Below, piece by piece: positions 1-8,168 of a DNA stretch of 64,000 nucleotides. Origin of the DNA: Methanoculleus receptaculi (GTDB lineage: Archaea; Halobacteriota; Methanomicrobia; Methanomicrobiales; Methanoculleaceae); NCBI RefSeq assembly GCF_033472595.1, contig NZ_CP137642.1, positions 1,845,384-1,909,383 of the forward strand, written 5' to 3'. The notes below the pieces were generated by a model, which saw nothing but the letters and a program-made list of their open reading frames with translations, was not told the DNA's origin and made no database searches. Both the position numbers and the translations under genes were made by a program. The number at the start of each line of letters is the position of its first letter. Position 1 is the first letter of the stretch.

Positions 1-432
1 CTGCGGGAGTGTAAGGTCGGTTACCGGGCGGAGGCGGTCAGGGAGGCCGCCCTGTATGCGGCGGATAACCCGGACTGGGCGGAACGGATCGCCGCCCTCC
101 CGTTCGAGGAGGCACGAGAAGCGCTGATGCGGTTTAGGGGGGTCGGCCCGAAGGCGGCGGACTGCGTGCTGCTATTTGCGTTTGGATTCTTTGAGGCGTT
201 CCCGGTCGACGTCTGGATCCACCGGATCATGACAGAGGCATATCTCCCGGAACTTGCCGGAAAGGGATGCACGCCGGCAGTCTACGAACGGATCCGAAAA
301 TTTGCACAGGAATACTTCGGGGATTATGCCGGGTATGCGCAGGAGTATCTCTACTGCGTTCGCGAGAGTGGGATGCAAAAGATGGTGAAACCCACCTTCC
401 TGAACCCTGCTACCCGACAAAACTCGCGATAA
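1..432 (+). CDS. 8-oxoguanine DNA glycosylase, OGG/HhH-GPD family (5' truncated)
   Basis: The reading frame is open from the window edge to a TAA at 430-432, so the N-terminal part is missing. The visible 143 codons contain the helix-hairpin-helix core GVGPKAADC, followed by PVDVWIHRI. In OGG1-type enzymes the Lys of this hairpin (GPKAAD) forms the Schiff base with the damaged base site, and the Asp of PVDV is the second catalytic residue; both are present. The protein should excise oxidised guanine in base excision repair. The 3' end is convergent with modC; the two coding regions overlap by about 23 nt. Family assignment is firm, exact substrate range is not. Confidence 0.85.
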   Translation: MRECKVGYRAEAVREAALYAADNPDWAERIAALPFEEAREALMRFRGVGPKAADCVLLFAFGFFEAFPVDVWIHRIMTEAYLPELAGKGCTPAVYERIRKFAQEYFGDYAGYAQEYLYCVRESGMQKMVKPTFLNPATRQNSR

Positions 433-1120
433 GCCCGTTCTCTCGCATCCCGAGCACCTCCTCCGGCCTGCCACCAGCAACCAGCCGTCCGTACTCCATG
501 AGGCAGAGACGGTCGCCAAGTTCCATGGCGTCACGCGGGTTGTGGGTGACAACGATACAGGGGATGCCGGTCTTCCGGATCCGCTCGCGAAGTTCCCTGC
601 GCGTTGCAGCCCGGGCACGCATATCAACAGCGGCGAGAGGTTCATCAAGCAGGAGTAGATCCGGGTCGAGCACCAGTGCCCTGGCCAGGGCCACACGCTG
701 TCGCTGCCCTCCCGAGAGGCGGCCGACGTTGACACCTGCGAGTTCGGAGAGGTTCATAGTTTCAAGTTGCTCAGCAACAGCACGTTTGATCTCCGGTTCA
801 GGCAACTTCCTGCACCGGAGACCGAACGCCACGTTCTCAGCGACAGTCATGTGGGGGAAGAGGGCGTAGGACTGGAATAGATGGCCGATGTTCCGGTTCT
901 CGGGCGGGACGTTGATCCGCTCCCCGCTTGAGAAGAGGAGACGATCGCTGAGCGTGATCTCGCCCTCGTCGGGCGTGAGGATGCCCGAGATCAGGTTCAG
1001 AACCGTGGATTTGCCCGCGCCGTTCTCCCCCATCATGACCAGCGTCTCACCGGGCTGAACAGAGAGGGCGAGATCCAGGACGAAGTCGCGCAGTGTTCGG
1101 ACAGCACGAAACTCAAGCAT
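410..1120 (-). CDS. modC: Molybdate/tungstate ABC transporter, ATP-binding subunit
   Basis: ABC ATPase of 236 residues that powers oxyanion import. Walker A is GENGAGKS near residue 32, the ABC signature is LSGGQRQRVALARAL, and Walker B is DLLLLDEP. I chose the ATG at 1120 because GGAGG lies just upstream and the start shares a base with the permease stop (TGATG), implying translational coupling. Longer in-frame extensions run through the permease gene and are not real. The usual C-terminal TOBE/Mop oxyanion-sensing domain of bacterial ModC is absent. Last gene of modABC. Molybdate versus tungstate cannot be decided from sequence. Confidence 0.9.
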   Translation of the reverse strand: MLEFRAVRTLRDFVLDLALSVQPGETLVMMGENGAGKSTVLNLISGILTPDEGEITLSDRLLFSSGERINVPPENRNIGHLFQSYALFPHMTVAENVAFGLRCRKLPEPEIKRAVAEQLETMNLSELAGVNVGRLSGGQRQRVALARALVLDPDLLLLDEPLAAVDMRARAATRRELRERIRKTGIPCIVVTHNPRDAMELGDRLCLMEYGRLVAGGRPEEVLGMRENGLIASFVG

Positions 1121-1962
1121 CAGTAGTTCCTCCGGGTGATGACCTTCACCGCGGCGATCACCACAAACGATATCACAACAAGGATGATCGCAAGGCTGAT
1201 TGCTGCATCCAGATCGCCCTGCATCGTTGTGTAGATGGCAAGCGGCATCGTCCGCGTCCTGCCCTGGTAGTTCCCGGCAAACATGATTGTGGCGCCGAAC
1301 TCCCCGAGCGCACGGGCAAACGAGAGTATTGCACCGGAGACAAGCCCGCCCCATGCAAGCGGGATTGTAACCCGGAGGGCGACGGTTGTCGGGGAGGCGC
1401 CAAGCGTCCTTGCTGCATCCTCGTAGTGGCGGTCAACCGCCTCGAAACTCGCCCTTGCCTGTCTGATGTAGAACGGCGAGGCGACAAAGACCTGCGCCAG
1501 AACAACCGCGACGGTGGTGAAGGCAATGGATACACCAAACTCATTGAGATACTGCCCGACCACCCCCCGGCGTCCAAACGCCATCAAGAGCGCGATGCCC
1601 GCCACCGCCGGCGGCAGGACTATCGGGAGATCTGTGAGGGTATCGACGAGCGCCCTCCCGGGGTATTCGTGCCGGGCGTTCAGAAGGGCAAGCGGCGTCC
1701 CGAGAAGGAGAACGATCGCCGTGCTTGCGGTTGCGGTGGTGAGCGAGAGTGAGAGAGCGTCGATCACCACCGGTTCGGCGAGGGAGCGGAAGAAGGCTTC
1801 CGGCGATATCCGCAGGAAGAGTGATACAACCGGCAGCGTGACAAACAGGAGGAACAGCACAAGAAGGGCGGCGGCGAAGAGGGTTTGAAACCCTCTTGAT
1901 AACCGCGCACGCCAGGCGTGCCGCAGCACCTCACGACCCTGCCGGGAGGGGGTCGAATCCAT
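1120..1962 (-). CDS. modB: Molybdate/tungstate ABC transporter, permease subunit
   Basis: Integral membrane protein of 280 residues with about six hydrophobic segments. It carries the EAA-type loop that contacts the ATPase (EDAARTLGASPTTVALRVTIP) and the family motif RALGEFGATIMFAG, typical of ModB/WtpB. Its N-terminal coding sequence overlaps the 3' end of modA by 32 nt in a different frame and its stop overlaps the modC start, so the three genes form one transcription unit. No strong Shine-Dalgarno sequence precedes the ATG at 1962, consistent with coupling to modA translation. Confidence 0.9.
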   Translation of the reverse strand: MDSTPSRQGREVLRHAWRARLSRGFQTLFAAALLVLFLLFVTLPVVSLFLRISPEAFFRSLAEPVVIDALSLSLTTATASTAIVLLLGTPLALLNARHEYPGRALVDTLTDLPIVLPPAVAGIALLMAFGRRGVVGQYLNEFGVSIAFTTVAVVLAQVFVASPFYIRQARASFEAVDRHYEDAARTLGASPTTVALRVTIPLAWGGLVSGAILSFARALGEFGATIMFAGNYQGRTRTMPLAIYTTMQGDLDAAISLAIILVVISFVVIAAVKVITRRNY

Positions 1963-2776
1963 AATCCTGCAGGATGGCGCTGCCGGCCGGGCCCCGGACG
2001 AACTCTATGAACGATTCCGCCTCAGCCTTATGCGGCGAGTTCGCCAGTATGCCGAGCGGGTAGGTGGCCTGCACGTTGTAATCCTCAGGGATCTCGATGC
2101 GTGCCACTCTGGTTAGGTCCTCCTTCGAAACGTCGGACTTGTAGACGAACGCCGCGTCCGCCTCGCCGAGCGCCAGTTTGGGCACAACGTTGCTCACCGC
2201 CATCTCCTCGGATATGACGTTTTTCATCACGGCCTCCCGGTAAGCCCCACCGTAGGTGGGGTCGGCGGCCAGTTTGTCGAGCACCTGACGGGTGTAGTCA
2301 CCGAAGGGGACGTCTTTTGTCCCGATGACGATCTTCAAGCCGGGTTCTGCCAGGTCAGCAAGTCCGGTGATGTTTGCCGGGTTATCGATCGGGACTATCA
2401 AGGCCATGCTGTTCCCGACGAAGTCTGAAACAGTATCATTATCCATGAACCTGCTGTTCTGGAGGGCTTGCATGTGCTTTGTACTTGCGGATACGAAGAT
2501 ATCGGCGTTCGCTCCCTGCTCAATCTGGGTGCGGAGCGTCTGTGAACCGTCGAAGACCAGATCGACTTTGATTCCCGGGTTCTCCGCTTCGTAGGCTCTG
2601 GCGATATCCGCGAAGGCTCCAGTGAGCGATGCGGCGGTAAAGACCGTCAGGGTTGTCTCTTCCGGGGTCTCCCCGGTGCCCGTGCATCCCGCAGCCATGA
2701 GGCTGGCGATGACCACGAGGCTCAGGACGGCAAGGATTGCCGTTTTTGATTGCTTCATTTCTGTCACCGTGTTCAT
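1931..2776 (-). CDS. modA: Molybdate-binding lipoprotein of ABC transporter
   Basis: Extracytoplasmic solute-binding protein, 281 residues. The N-terminus has a charged start, a hydrophobic stretch and a lipobox-like LMAAGC, so it is probably a lipid-anchored lipoprotein. The mature part follows the ModA pattern: LTVFTAASLTGAF at the start of domain 1, a GSQTLRTQIEQGANADIFVSA-type segment, and the late motif YPLGILANS. Length fits ModA (about 260 mature residues) better than the longer WtpA proteins. First gene of modABC; an A/T-rich TATA-like element lies 15-25 nt upstream on the minus strand. Confidence 0.9.
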   Translation of the reverse strand: MNTVTEMKQSKTAILAVLSLVVIASLMAAGCTGTGETPEETTLTVFTAASLTGAFADIARAYEAENPGIKVDLVFDGSQTLRTQIEQGANADIFVSASTKHMQALQNSRFMDNDTVSDFVGNSMALIVPIDNPANITGLADLAEPGLKIVIGTKDVPFGDYTRQVLDKLAADPTYGGAYREAVMKNVISEEMAVSNVVPKLALGEADAAFVYKSDVSKEDLTRVARIEIPEDYNVQATYPLGILANSPHKAEAESFIEFVRGPAGSAILQDYGFDPLPAGS

Positions 2777-3056
2777 ATGGAATTGCGGTTTTATCTATTT
2801 AATTCAGCTGATTTTAAGCCCATATCAAGGAGATTGGGTTTACAGTCCTGCAAGGTATAAAAATGTGCGCCCGAAGCCGGGCGAGGGGAGGGTCATGGCC
2901 AGCGTCATGCCAGGAATGATGGCTGCACCGGCGGCCAAATAAAATGGGTGGACCTGGAGAACAGACCGCGCGGAGAGGCCAGTTATCCCGGCGGGGAGAT
3001 TCGAGATATCGTTCAAAGAGCACGGTGGAGGGGTTTGTCCGTGACCGGGCCACAGA
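2777..3056. other. Intergenic region between modA and the V4R regulator gene
   Basis: The region holds the modA promoter on the minus strand (an A/T-rich block at about 2787-2803 and an 8-bp palindrome TCAGCTGA at 2804-2811). On the plus strand there is a TATA-like GGTATAAAAATG at about 2859-2870, followed by a 15-codon ORF at 2895-2942 preceded by GGGGAGGG. No longer gene is supported. Confidence 0.5.
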
Positions 3057-3848
3057 TCATGACCCTTCCAGAGTTATCTCAAACCTGCAGTGGTCAAATC
3101 CCATCGAGTAGCACCGGGTCTCGATCGCCGCTGCAGACCGGTTGTAATGGCGGGAGAATAGAGCACCCAGGATACCTGAGTCAAAAGCGCATGCGGGCCT
3201 GCCTGTGACCGGGAGATCGGCGCACTCGAAACAGTCATAGACCAGGAGGGTGAGCGGATCCTGTCTTTCAACCTCGACCCTACCCAGGTGATGCTCCTCC
3301 CAGAACCGGGCAATCTTTGTGCAGAAATGTTCGGTATCCGGGTTGGCCAGCGCAGGATAGAGCTCCTCGCCCACACCTTTTCCCGCCCGGGTTAAGAGGG
3401 GGTCAAGCACGATCCCTTCATGCATGAGTGCGATCCGGATCGTCCGGAACGCCAGACGGTAGAACTCGAAGGGATCGCCCATACCCGGCCGGTATGCCCC
3501 GGCGTAGGCGGCGAGGTCCCCGGCCAGCCGCTCCTCCGGTGAGAGGCTCGCGACCAGATCGCCGGTGAGGTAGAAGACCTTCCGCCGCGAGTCATCAGGG
3601 TCGGCGCGGGATCCAACCATACCAACAGCAGCCAACTCCTGGAGATGCACTGAGACCGTGGACTTTGCCCGGCCCACAAGCAAAACGACCTCCTCAAATG
3701 TGCGCTCACGCTCATGGAGGGCTGCCAGGATCGCTCGCCGCACCGGGTTATCGATCACCTGCGCCCCTTCAGGGGTTGAGTAGAGGTCTATCTCCTGTTT
3801 AGGCTTAGGTCGGCCGGGTCTTCCACGGACGCCCATCCCAGGCTCCAT
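3057..3848 (-). CDS. HTH transcriptional regulator with C-terminal V4R domain
   Basis: Predicted DNA-binding regulator of 263 residues. The N-terminal third is an ArsR/MarR-like winged helix (VIDNPVRRAILAALHE, then AKSTVSVHLQELAAVGMV). The C-terminal 110 residues match V4R (vinyl-4-reductase-like) ligand or metal domains, with clustered cysteines DCFECADLP, a central Cys, and a terminal ETRCYSMGFDHCRF pattern. The start is uncertain: ATG at 3848 has no obvious ribosome site; ATG at 3836 is possible. It is divergent from fprA with a perfect palindrome between them, so it probably controls fprA and itself. Ligand unknown. Confidence 0.85.
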   Translation of the reverse strand: MEPGMGVRGRPGRPKPKQEIDLYSTPEGAQVIDNPVRRAILAALHERERTFEEVVLLVGRAKSTVSVHLQELAAVGMVGSRADPDDSRRKVFYLTGDLVASLSPEERLAGDLAAYAGAYRPGMGDPFEFYRLAFRTIRIALMHEGIVLDPLLTRAGKGVGEELYPALANPDTEHFCTKIARFWEEHHLGRVEVERQDPLTLLVYDCFECADLPVTGRPACAFDSGILGALFSRHYNRSAAAIETRCYSMGFDHCRFEITLEGS

Positions 3849-3882
3849 AGAGTAAGATCGAAACGAAGGTATATCAATTGTT

Positions 3883-3902
3883 CGAATATAATAGAATATT
3901 CG
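3883..3902. promoter_or_regulatory. Palindromic operator between V4R regulator and fprA
   Basis: CGAATATAATAGAATATTCG is a perfect inverted repeat: 7-bp arms CGAATAT/ATATTCG with a 6-bp spacer. It lies in the 84-nt gap between the divergent starts at 3848 and 3933 and overlaps the A/T-rich sequence that must supply the TATA elements for both genes. A bound dimeric regulator there would block both promoters. Operator function is inferred from symmetry and position. Confidence 0.6.
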
Positions 3903-3932
3903 TATAATACCGAACACAGAGGAGATGAAGAT

Positions 3933-5153
3933 ATGGAGATGAAGTCTGTAGAACTTGCACCCGGTGTACACTGGGTTGGAGCAATCGACTGGAACCTGAG
4001 GGAGTACCACGGCTACACCCTGCCGGGAACAACCTACAACGCCTACCTCGTCCGGGGTGAGAAGACAGCGCTCATCGACGGCGCATACCACGGGTTTGAG
4101 AAAGAGGTGCTCGGGCGCATCAGGTCGGTATGCGACCCGGCGGAGATAGACTGCATCGTCGTGAACCACATCGAGATGGACCATTCAGGCACACTCCCCG
4201 AGTTCGTGCGGCGGATGCCCGGCACCCCGATATACTGTACGGAGCGGGCAAAAGCCGGTCTTGCCAGACACTACGATACGACAGGGTGGGAGATTCGTGT
4301 TGTCAGGAGCGGCGACACCCTCGACCTCGGCGGGAAGACGCTGACGTTCCTGGAGGCGCCGATGCTCCACTGGCCTGACTCTATGTTCACCTACCTTGGC
4401 GAGGACGCCATCCTCTTCCCAAACGACGCCTTCGGCCAGCACGTCGCGAGCGCTGCGCGGTTCGACGATGAACTCGGGATCGATGCTGCGATGGCGCACG
4501 CGAAGAAGTTCTTTGCGAACCTGATCATCCCGCTTGCACCAAAGGTCCTGAAGAAACTCGACGAGGTCGGAAAACTCGGGATCGATATACGGATGATTGC
4601 GCCAAGCCACGGCATCATATGGCGGTCGCACGCAGCGGAGATCCTCAAGGCCTACACCGACTGGAGCCATGGCGTCTCGAAGGATAAGGTCACGATCGTC
4701 TACGACACCATGCACGGTTCAACCACGATGCTGGCAAAGGCGATCGCCGAGGGCGTGATGGCGGAGGGCGTCGACCTCCGTGTCTGCCTCCTGCGCGACG
4801 GCCGCTATGAGGGGACGCACCGGAGCGATATCGTCACGGAGATCCTCGACTCAAAGGCTCTCCTTGTGGGGTCGCCAACGCTCCAGGACGAGGTTCTCCC
4901 CACTGTGGCCGGGTTCCTGAGCTACCTCCGCGGCCTCCAGCCCGGTCGCCTGACAGCAAAGAAGATCGGCTGCGGGTTTGGATCGCACGGCGGTATGGGC
5001 GGCGCGGTAGCCCGGATTGAGGAGGCGCTTAAAGAAGCCGGGATCGAGGTGATCGATGGCGGTTTCCATGTGAACTACCGTCCAGACGAGGACGAACTCA
5101 CCAGGGCATACGAACTCGGACGCAGGGTGGCGCAGGAGATCCGGGCACGCTGA
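3933..5153 (+). CDS. fprA: F420H2 oxidase / flavodiiron protein FprA
   Basis: Soluble 406-residue flavodiiron protein that reduces O2 to water, using F420H2 in characterised methanogen homologues. The N-terminal metallo-beta-lactamase domain has the diiron ligand motif H79-x-E81-x-D83-H84 (NHIEMDHSG), later ligands around H146, D165 and H226 (APSHG), and a C-terminal flavodoxin domain starting VTIVYDTMHGST at about 253. GAGGAG at 3919-3924 supports the ATG at 3933. A hairpin with the stop codon in its loop follows. Divergent from a V4R regulator through a palindromic operator. A paralogue lies at 36739-37929. Confidence 0.93.
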   Translation: MEMKSVELAPGVHWVGAIDWNLREYHGYTLPGTTYNAYLVRGEKTALIDGAYHGFEKEVLGRIRSVCDPAEIDCIVVNHIEMDHSGTLPEFVRRMPGTPIYCTERAKAGLARHYDTTGWEIRVVRSGDTLDLGGKTLTFLEAPMLHWPDSMFTYLGEDAILFPNDAFGQHVASAARFDDELGIDAAMAHAKKFFANLIIPLAPKVLKKLDEVGKLGIDIRMIAPSHGIIWRSHAAEILKAYTDWSHGVSKDKVTIVYDTMHGSTTMLAKAIAEGVMAEGVDLRVCLLRDGRYEGTHRSDIVTEILDSKALLVGSPTLQDEVLPTVAGFLSYLRGLQPGRLTAKKIGCGFGSHGGMGGAVARIEEALKEAGIEVIDGGFHVNYRPDEDELTRAYELGRRVAQEIRAR

Positions 5154-5167
5154 TGCGTGCCCGGATC
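5138..5167. terminator. 13-bp hairpin enclosing the fprA stop codon
   Basis: GATCCGGGCACGC and GCGTGCCCGGATC are perfect reverse complements separated only by TGAT, which contains the fprA TGA stop. The stem is therefore half coding and half untranslated. It may act in 3'-end formation or transcript protection. No U-run follows directly, so it is not a classical intrinsic terminator. Confidence 0.55.
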
Positions 5168-5251
5168 CCTCCCCCCCTGCTGCACCACTCTGATAGTGCC
5201 AGAATATCCAGGAAAAACCCGGTTAGAGATCTCTTGCCCCTATATCCCCGG

Positions 5252-5282
5252 TAGGGCTTCCTGGGAGCCCTATAACCCTTTT
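5252..5282. terminator. Hairpin with T-run between convergent fprA and MFS genes
   Basis: TAGGGCT at 5252-5258 pairs with AGCCCTA at 5266-5272 around a 7-nt loop. It is followed by a pyrimidine-rich stretch ending CCCTTTTC, which suits termination of plus-strand transcription from fprA. Confidence 0.45.
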
Positions 5283-5287
5283 CATAC

Positions 5288-6493
5288 TCAGGACGCTGCC
5301 GCTGAGCTGAACCCGCGACTCATCCAGGCAAAAGCCCCCAGCGCCAGGACCTGCATCAGCACAAGGAACCCGATGACATACGGGATGGAGAAGGCGTAGG
5401 CCCAGCCGATGACAGCGCTCCCGGCAAACCAGGCAGCCCCGTAGACCGTATTGAATACCCCATAGGCCGTCCCGCGCTTGCTGATATGGGTGTAGTCCGC
5501 AAGAGCGGCCCGGAGGACCGTCTCCTGCGCACCCATTGCCGCGCCCCAGAGCACCACGGCAGCGAAGGCCAGGGCGTGGTCTGTCCCGAAGGCCAGGAAG
5601 GGGATACAGATGCCTAGCAGCGGCACCGAGAGGAGGACAGAAAGCCCGAACCGATCATACGCCCGGCCGATGGCGAGCGCTGCAACGGCATCGACCCCCA
5701 TGGCAACAGCGTAGAAGAGCGGGATCTCTGCTTCCGTGACCGTGCCGGTGACGGCGAAATGGTAGGCGATGACCGGGAAAGTCGCGAACCCGGCCATTGT
5801 GAGCGCTGTGAAGACACCGTAGGGTAGCAGGGTGCGGGGGGAGGAAAGGGCTTCACCGGGGGCAGGGCCACTCCCCTCAAGCGACGTAGGTTCCGGCACC
5901 CTGCGCCGCGCAAAGAGGAGCGCAAGAATCATCAGCACGAACGGAACGGCAAGGAGTGCGAATCCGCCCCGGTAATCTCCATCCAGCAGGAAGATGGCGG
6001 CGAACAGGAGCGGCCCGACGATAGCCCCAATCTGGTCGAGAGCCTCGTGCACGGCAAACCCCCATCCCCTGCCGACCGCCGCGGTGGCGTTGGAGAGTAT
6101 GGCGTCGCGTGCAGGCACCCGGATGCCTTTCCCCACCCGCTCAAGGATGAGGAGGAGGGCAGCAATCTCCCAGGATCCGGCAAGCGCGAGGAGCGGGACG
6201 GCAACGAGCATCCCGTAACCTATGAAGGTGAACGCCCAGTAATGCCGGGTGGCATCGGCCAGGTAACCCGACGCCAGACGGAGGGCGTAGCCGAGGAACT
6301 CACCCAGTCCGGAGACAACCCCGACGGCAAGGGCGCCGGCGCCAAGGAGGTAGAGGTACGGCCCGGCAACGCTCCGCGCCCCTTCATAGATTATATCGCC
6401 AAAGAGGCTGATAACACCAAAGAGAAGTATCACTGTATAGGCTGCGCGGTGTTTGCCGTCCACAAGAAGACAATTCTCATGTTGATATGCCAT
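5288..6493 (-). CDS. MFS family transporter
   Basis: Hydrophobic protein of about 401 residues with roughly twelve membrane segments, a typical major facilitator. The loop between helices 2 and 3 (SGYLADATRHYW) and the repeat in the second half (GRAYDRFGLS) resemble the MFS loop motif. RVGKGIRVPARDAILSNAT after helix 4 recalls MFS proteins often annotated as multidrug or sugar exporters. The start is placed at MAYQHENC (ATG 6493), just before the first membrane helix; longer frames enter repeat DNA. No ribosome site is clear. Substrate unknown. Confidence 0.82.
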   Translation of the reverse strand: MAYQHENCLLVDGKHRAAYTVILLFGVISLFGDIIYEGARSVAGPYLYLLGAGALAVGVVSGLGEFLGYALRLASGYLADATRHYWAFTFIGYGMLVAVPLLALAGSWEIAALLLILERVGKGIRVPARDAILSNATAAVGRGWGFAVHEALDQIGAIVGPLLFAAIFLLDGDYRGGFALLAVPFVLMILALLFARRRVPEPTSLEGSGPAPGEALSSPRTLLPYGVFTALTMAGFATFPVIAYHFAVTGTVTEAEIPLFYAVAMGVDAVAALAIGRAYDRFGLSVLLSVPLLGICIPFLAFGTDHALAFAAVVLWGAAMGAQETVLRAALADYTHISKRGTAYGVFNTVYGAAWFAGSAVIGWAYAFSIPYVIGFLVLMQVLALGAFAWMSRGFSSAAAS

Positions 6494-6908
6494 AAGCCTT
6501 ATTGATGGGCACCACCTGCCCGCGATCTGGTCAGGAGACCTTTTCCAGAAACCTTCAAATATGACGGCAGTGATGCTACGCCGGACACTGTATCGATGGA
6601 GAAATCGCCACCGCGGGAGGGGGGAAAGGAACTTTCCCCCCTCCAATCTCTCGGCATGTCACCCGGAAACTCTCTTCCATTTAGGGTGGAAACACCCCCA
6701 CCACCCGGCCACCCGCCGGAACCCGTCGCCGGAGAGGTTTATCAAACCAGTACGACTATTGTTTGATGGCCTCTTTCCAGCGACCCTCGCTCACCGAAAA
6801 CCTATAACCCTCGTGAGGAACAATTATATCCACCAGCGCGAATATGACAAAAAATTCCCTGTTTGTGGAGAGATTGGAGGAGGTCTCAAACTCCTGCCGG
6901 GGGGGGTC
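6494..6908. other. Gene-free region with a minus-oriented repeat copy
   Basis: No gene is supported. From about 6580 to 6660 lies a reverse-oriented copy of the dispersed repeat seen at 13.5, 16.1 and 54.2 kb. An inverted repeat ATCAAAC (6741-6747)/GTTTGAT (6761-6767) follows. Two TATA-like elements at about 6803-6809 and 6823-6830 are candidate promoters for the downstream ACT-domain gene. Confidence 0.6.
6580..6660 (-). repeat. Dispersed intergenic repeat, copy E (minus)
   Basis: Read on the minus strand this contains GAGATTGGAGGGG..., then GGCGATTTCTCCATCGATAC and AGTGTCCGG. That matches the terminal core of copies at 16323-16352, 13623-13652, 54377-54405 and 54637-54665. Similarity is by eye; boundaries are approximate. 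Confidence 0.6.
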
Positions 6909-7589
6909 ATGAGCAGCGATACCGACAATATGTACGCCCTGAGCATAATCACAGAGAACAGGGCAGGCGTGCTGCGCGACGTGGCCACCGTTATGGCGGA
7001 TTATATGGCCAACATCCAGATGATCCAGCAGTCGATCATAGCCTCCGGCCCGAACGCCGGGAGGGCTTCCATCTACCTCGAGTTCAACGAGTGCGGGAAC
7101 CACGGCGACATGGTCGCTGACCTTGCGCGTGTGCCTTCTGTCATCGAGGTCACCACCTACCCGCCGTTCTCCCGGATCTTCGGGTCAAGGGTGATCATCA
7201 TCGGCGGCGGAGCGCAGGTGGCACAGGTGGCGATGGGCGCAGTGAACGAGGCGGATCGGCACAACATCCGCGGCGAGAGGATATCGGTGGACACGATCCC
7301 CCTCGTCGGTGAACAGAACCTGGCGCTCGCCGTTGACGCTGTGGCGAGGCTCCCAAGGGCTTCGATCCTGGTGCTCGCCGGATCGCTGATGGGCGGCGAG
7401 GTCTCGCGTGCCGTGGACCGGGTCAGGGCGGCAGGCATCCCGGTGATCGCCCTTAAAATGGCCGGAAGCGTCCCGCAGCATGCCGACCTGGTCGTGACCG
7501 ACCCCATTCAGGCCGGGGTTTTTGCCGTGATGCACATCAGCAAAACAGCGGTATTTGATATCAACCGCGTGCGGGGGCGTGAGTTCTGA
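6909..7589 (+). CDS. ACT domain protein, DUF5612 family
   Basis: 226-residue soluble protein. The first 75 residues (MYALSIITENRAGVLRDVATVMADY) form an ACT-type regulatory domain with the usual glycine-leucine turn for small-molecule binding. The rest contains FGSRVIIIGGGAQVAQVAMGAVNEADRHN-like sequence and a conserved PQHADLVVTDPIQAG segment, matching the archaeal DUF5612 group as I recall it. The ATG at 6909 follows a G-rich ribosome site. Its TGA overlaps the ATG of the next gene, so it is translationally coupled to sua5. A regulatory role is likely but the ligand is unknown. Confidence 0.8.
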   Translation: MSSDTDNMYALSIITENRAGVLRDVATVMADYMANIQMIQQSIIASGPNAGRASIYLEFNECGNHGDMVADLARVPSVIEVTTYPPFSRIFGSRVIIIGGGAQVAQVAMGAVNEADRHNIRGERISVDTIPLVGEQNLALAVDAVARLPRASILVLAGSLMGGEVSRAVDRVRAAGIPVIALKMAGSVPQHADLVVTDPIQAGVFAVMHISKTAVFDINRVRGREF

Positions 7590-8164
7590 TGGATCCGATC
7601 GATATGGCTGTCCTGGTGCTGCGGCGTGACGGGCTCGTAGTCTACCCGACCGAGACGGTATATGGCCTGGGTGCGGACGCCCTCTCGGAAGATGCGTTGA
7701 GGAAGGTGTTTGAGGCCAAGAACAGACCGGTCAGCAAACCGATCTCGGTCGCGGTCTCGGATATGGAGATGCTTGAAACCATCGCGGAAGTGGACGATCT
7801 CGCAAGGGCGTTCGTCAAGCAGTTCCTGCCGGGCCCGGTGACGGTGATCCTCCCGGCGAGATCGTGTCTTCCGGAGATCCTCACAGGAGGGACGGGTCTT
7901 ATCGGGATCCGGTGGCCCAACAACGAGATCGCCATAGAGCTCATCAGCAGACTCGATGCCCCGATTACGTCTACCAGCGCGAACATCTCGGACGACATCT
8001 CGCCGGCCCGCCCCGATGAGGTCTCCGCCCCCCACGATTACCTGATCGACGGGGGGGAACTTCCCGGAACGCCAAGCACCGTGGTCGACCTCTCTGCCCG
8101 GCGCATCCTGAGGAAGGGAGCGGAATGGGAGGCAGTGGAGGCGTTCCTGGAGACACTCCGGTGA
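7589..8164 (+). CDS. sua5: L-threonylcarbamoyladenylate synthase (Sua5/YrdC family)
   Basis: 191-residue single-domain YrdC protein. It makes threonylcarbamoyl-AMP from threonine, bicarbonate and ATP, the first step of t6A synthesis at position 37 of ANN-decoding tRNAs. Recognisable motifs are VYPTETVYGLGADA near the N-terminus, KNRPVSKPISVAV, the core PGPVTVIL, and ITSTSANISD before the C-terminus. The extra Sua5 C-terminal domain is absent. The start overlaps the preceding TGA by one base. A nucleotidyltransferase gene follows 4 nt after the stop. Confidence 0.92.
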   Translation: MDPIDMAVLVLRRDGLVVYPTETVYGLGADALSEDALRKVFEAKNRPVSKPISVAVSDMEMLETIAEVDDLARAFVKQFLPGPVTVILPARSCLPEILTGGTGLIGIRWPNNEIAIELISRLDAPITSTSANISDDISPARPDEVSAPHDYLIDGGELPGTPSTVVDLSARRILRKGAEWEAVEAFLETLR

Positions 8165-8168
8165 AAAC

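Noticed and set aside
4185-4715. 176-codon minus-strand frame
   Set aside because: Shadow of fprA, whose frame contains a complete flavodiiron protein.
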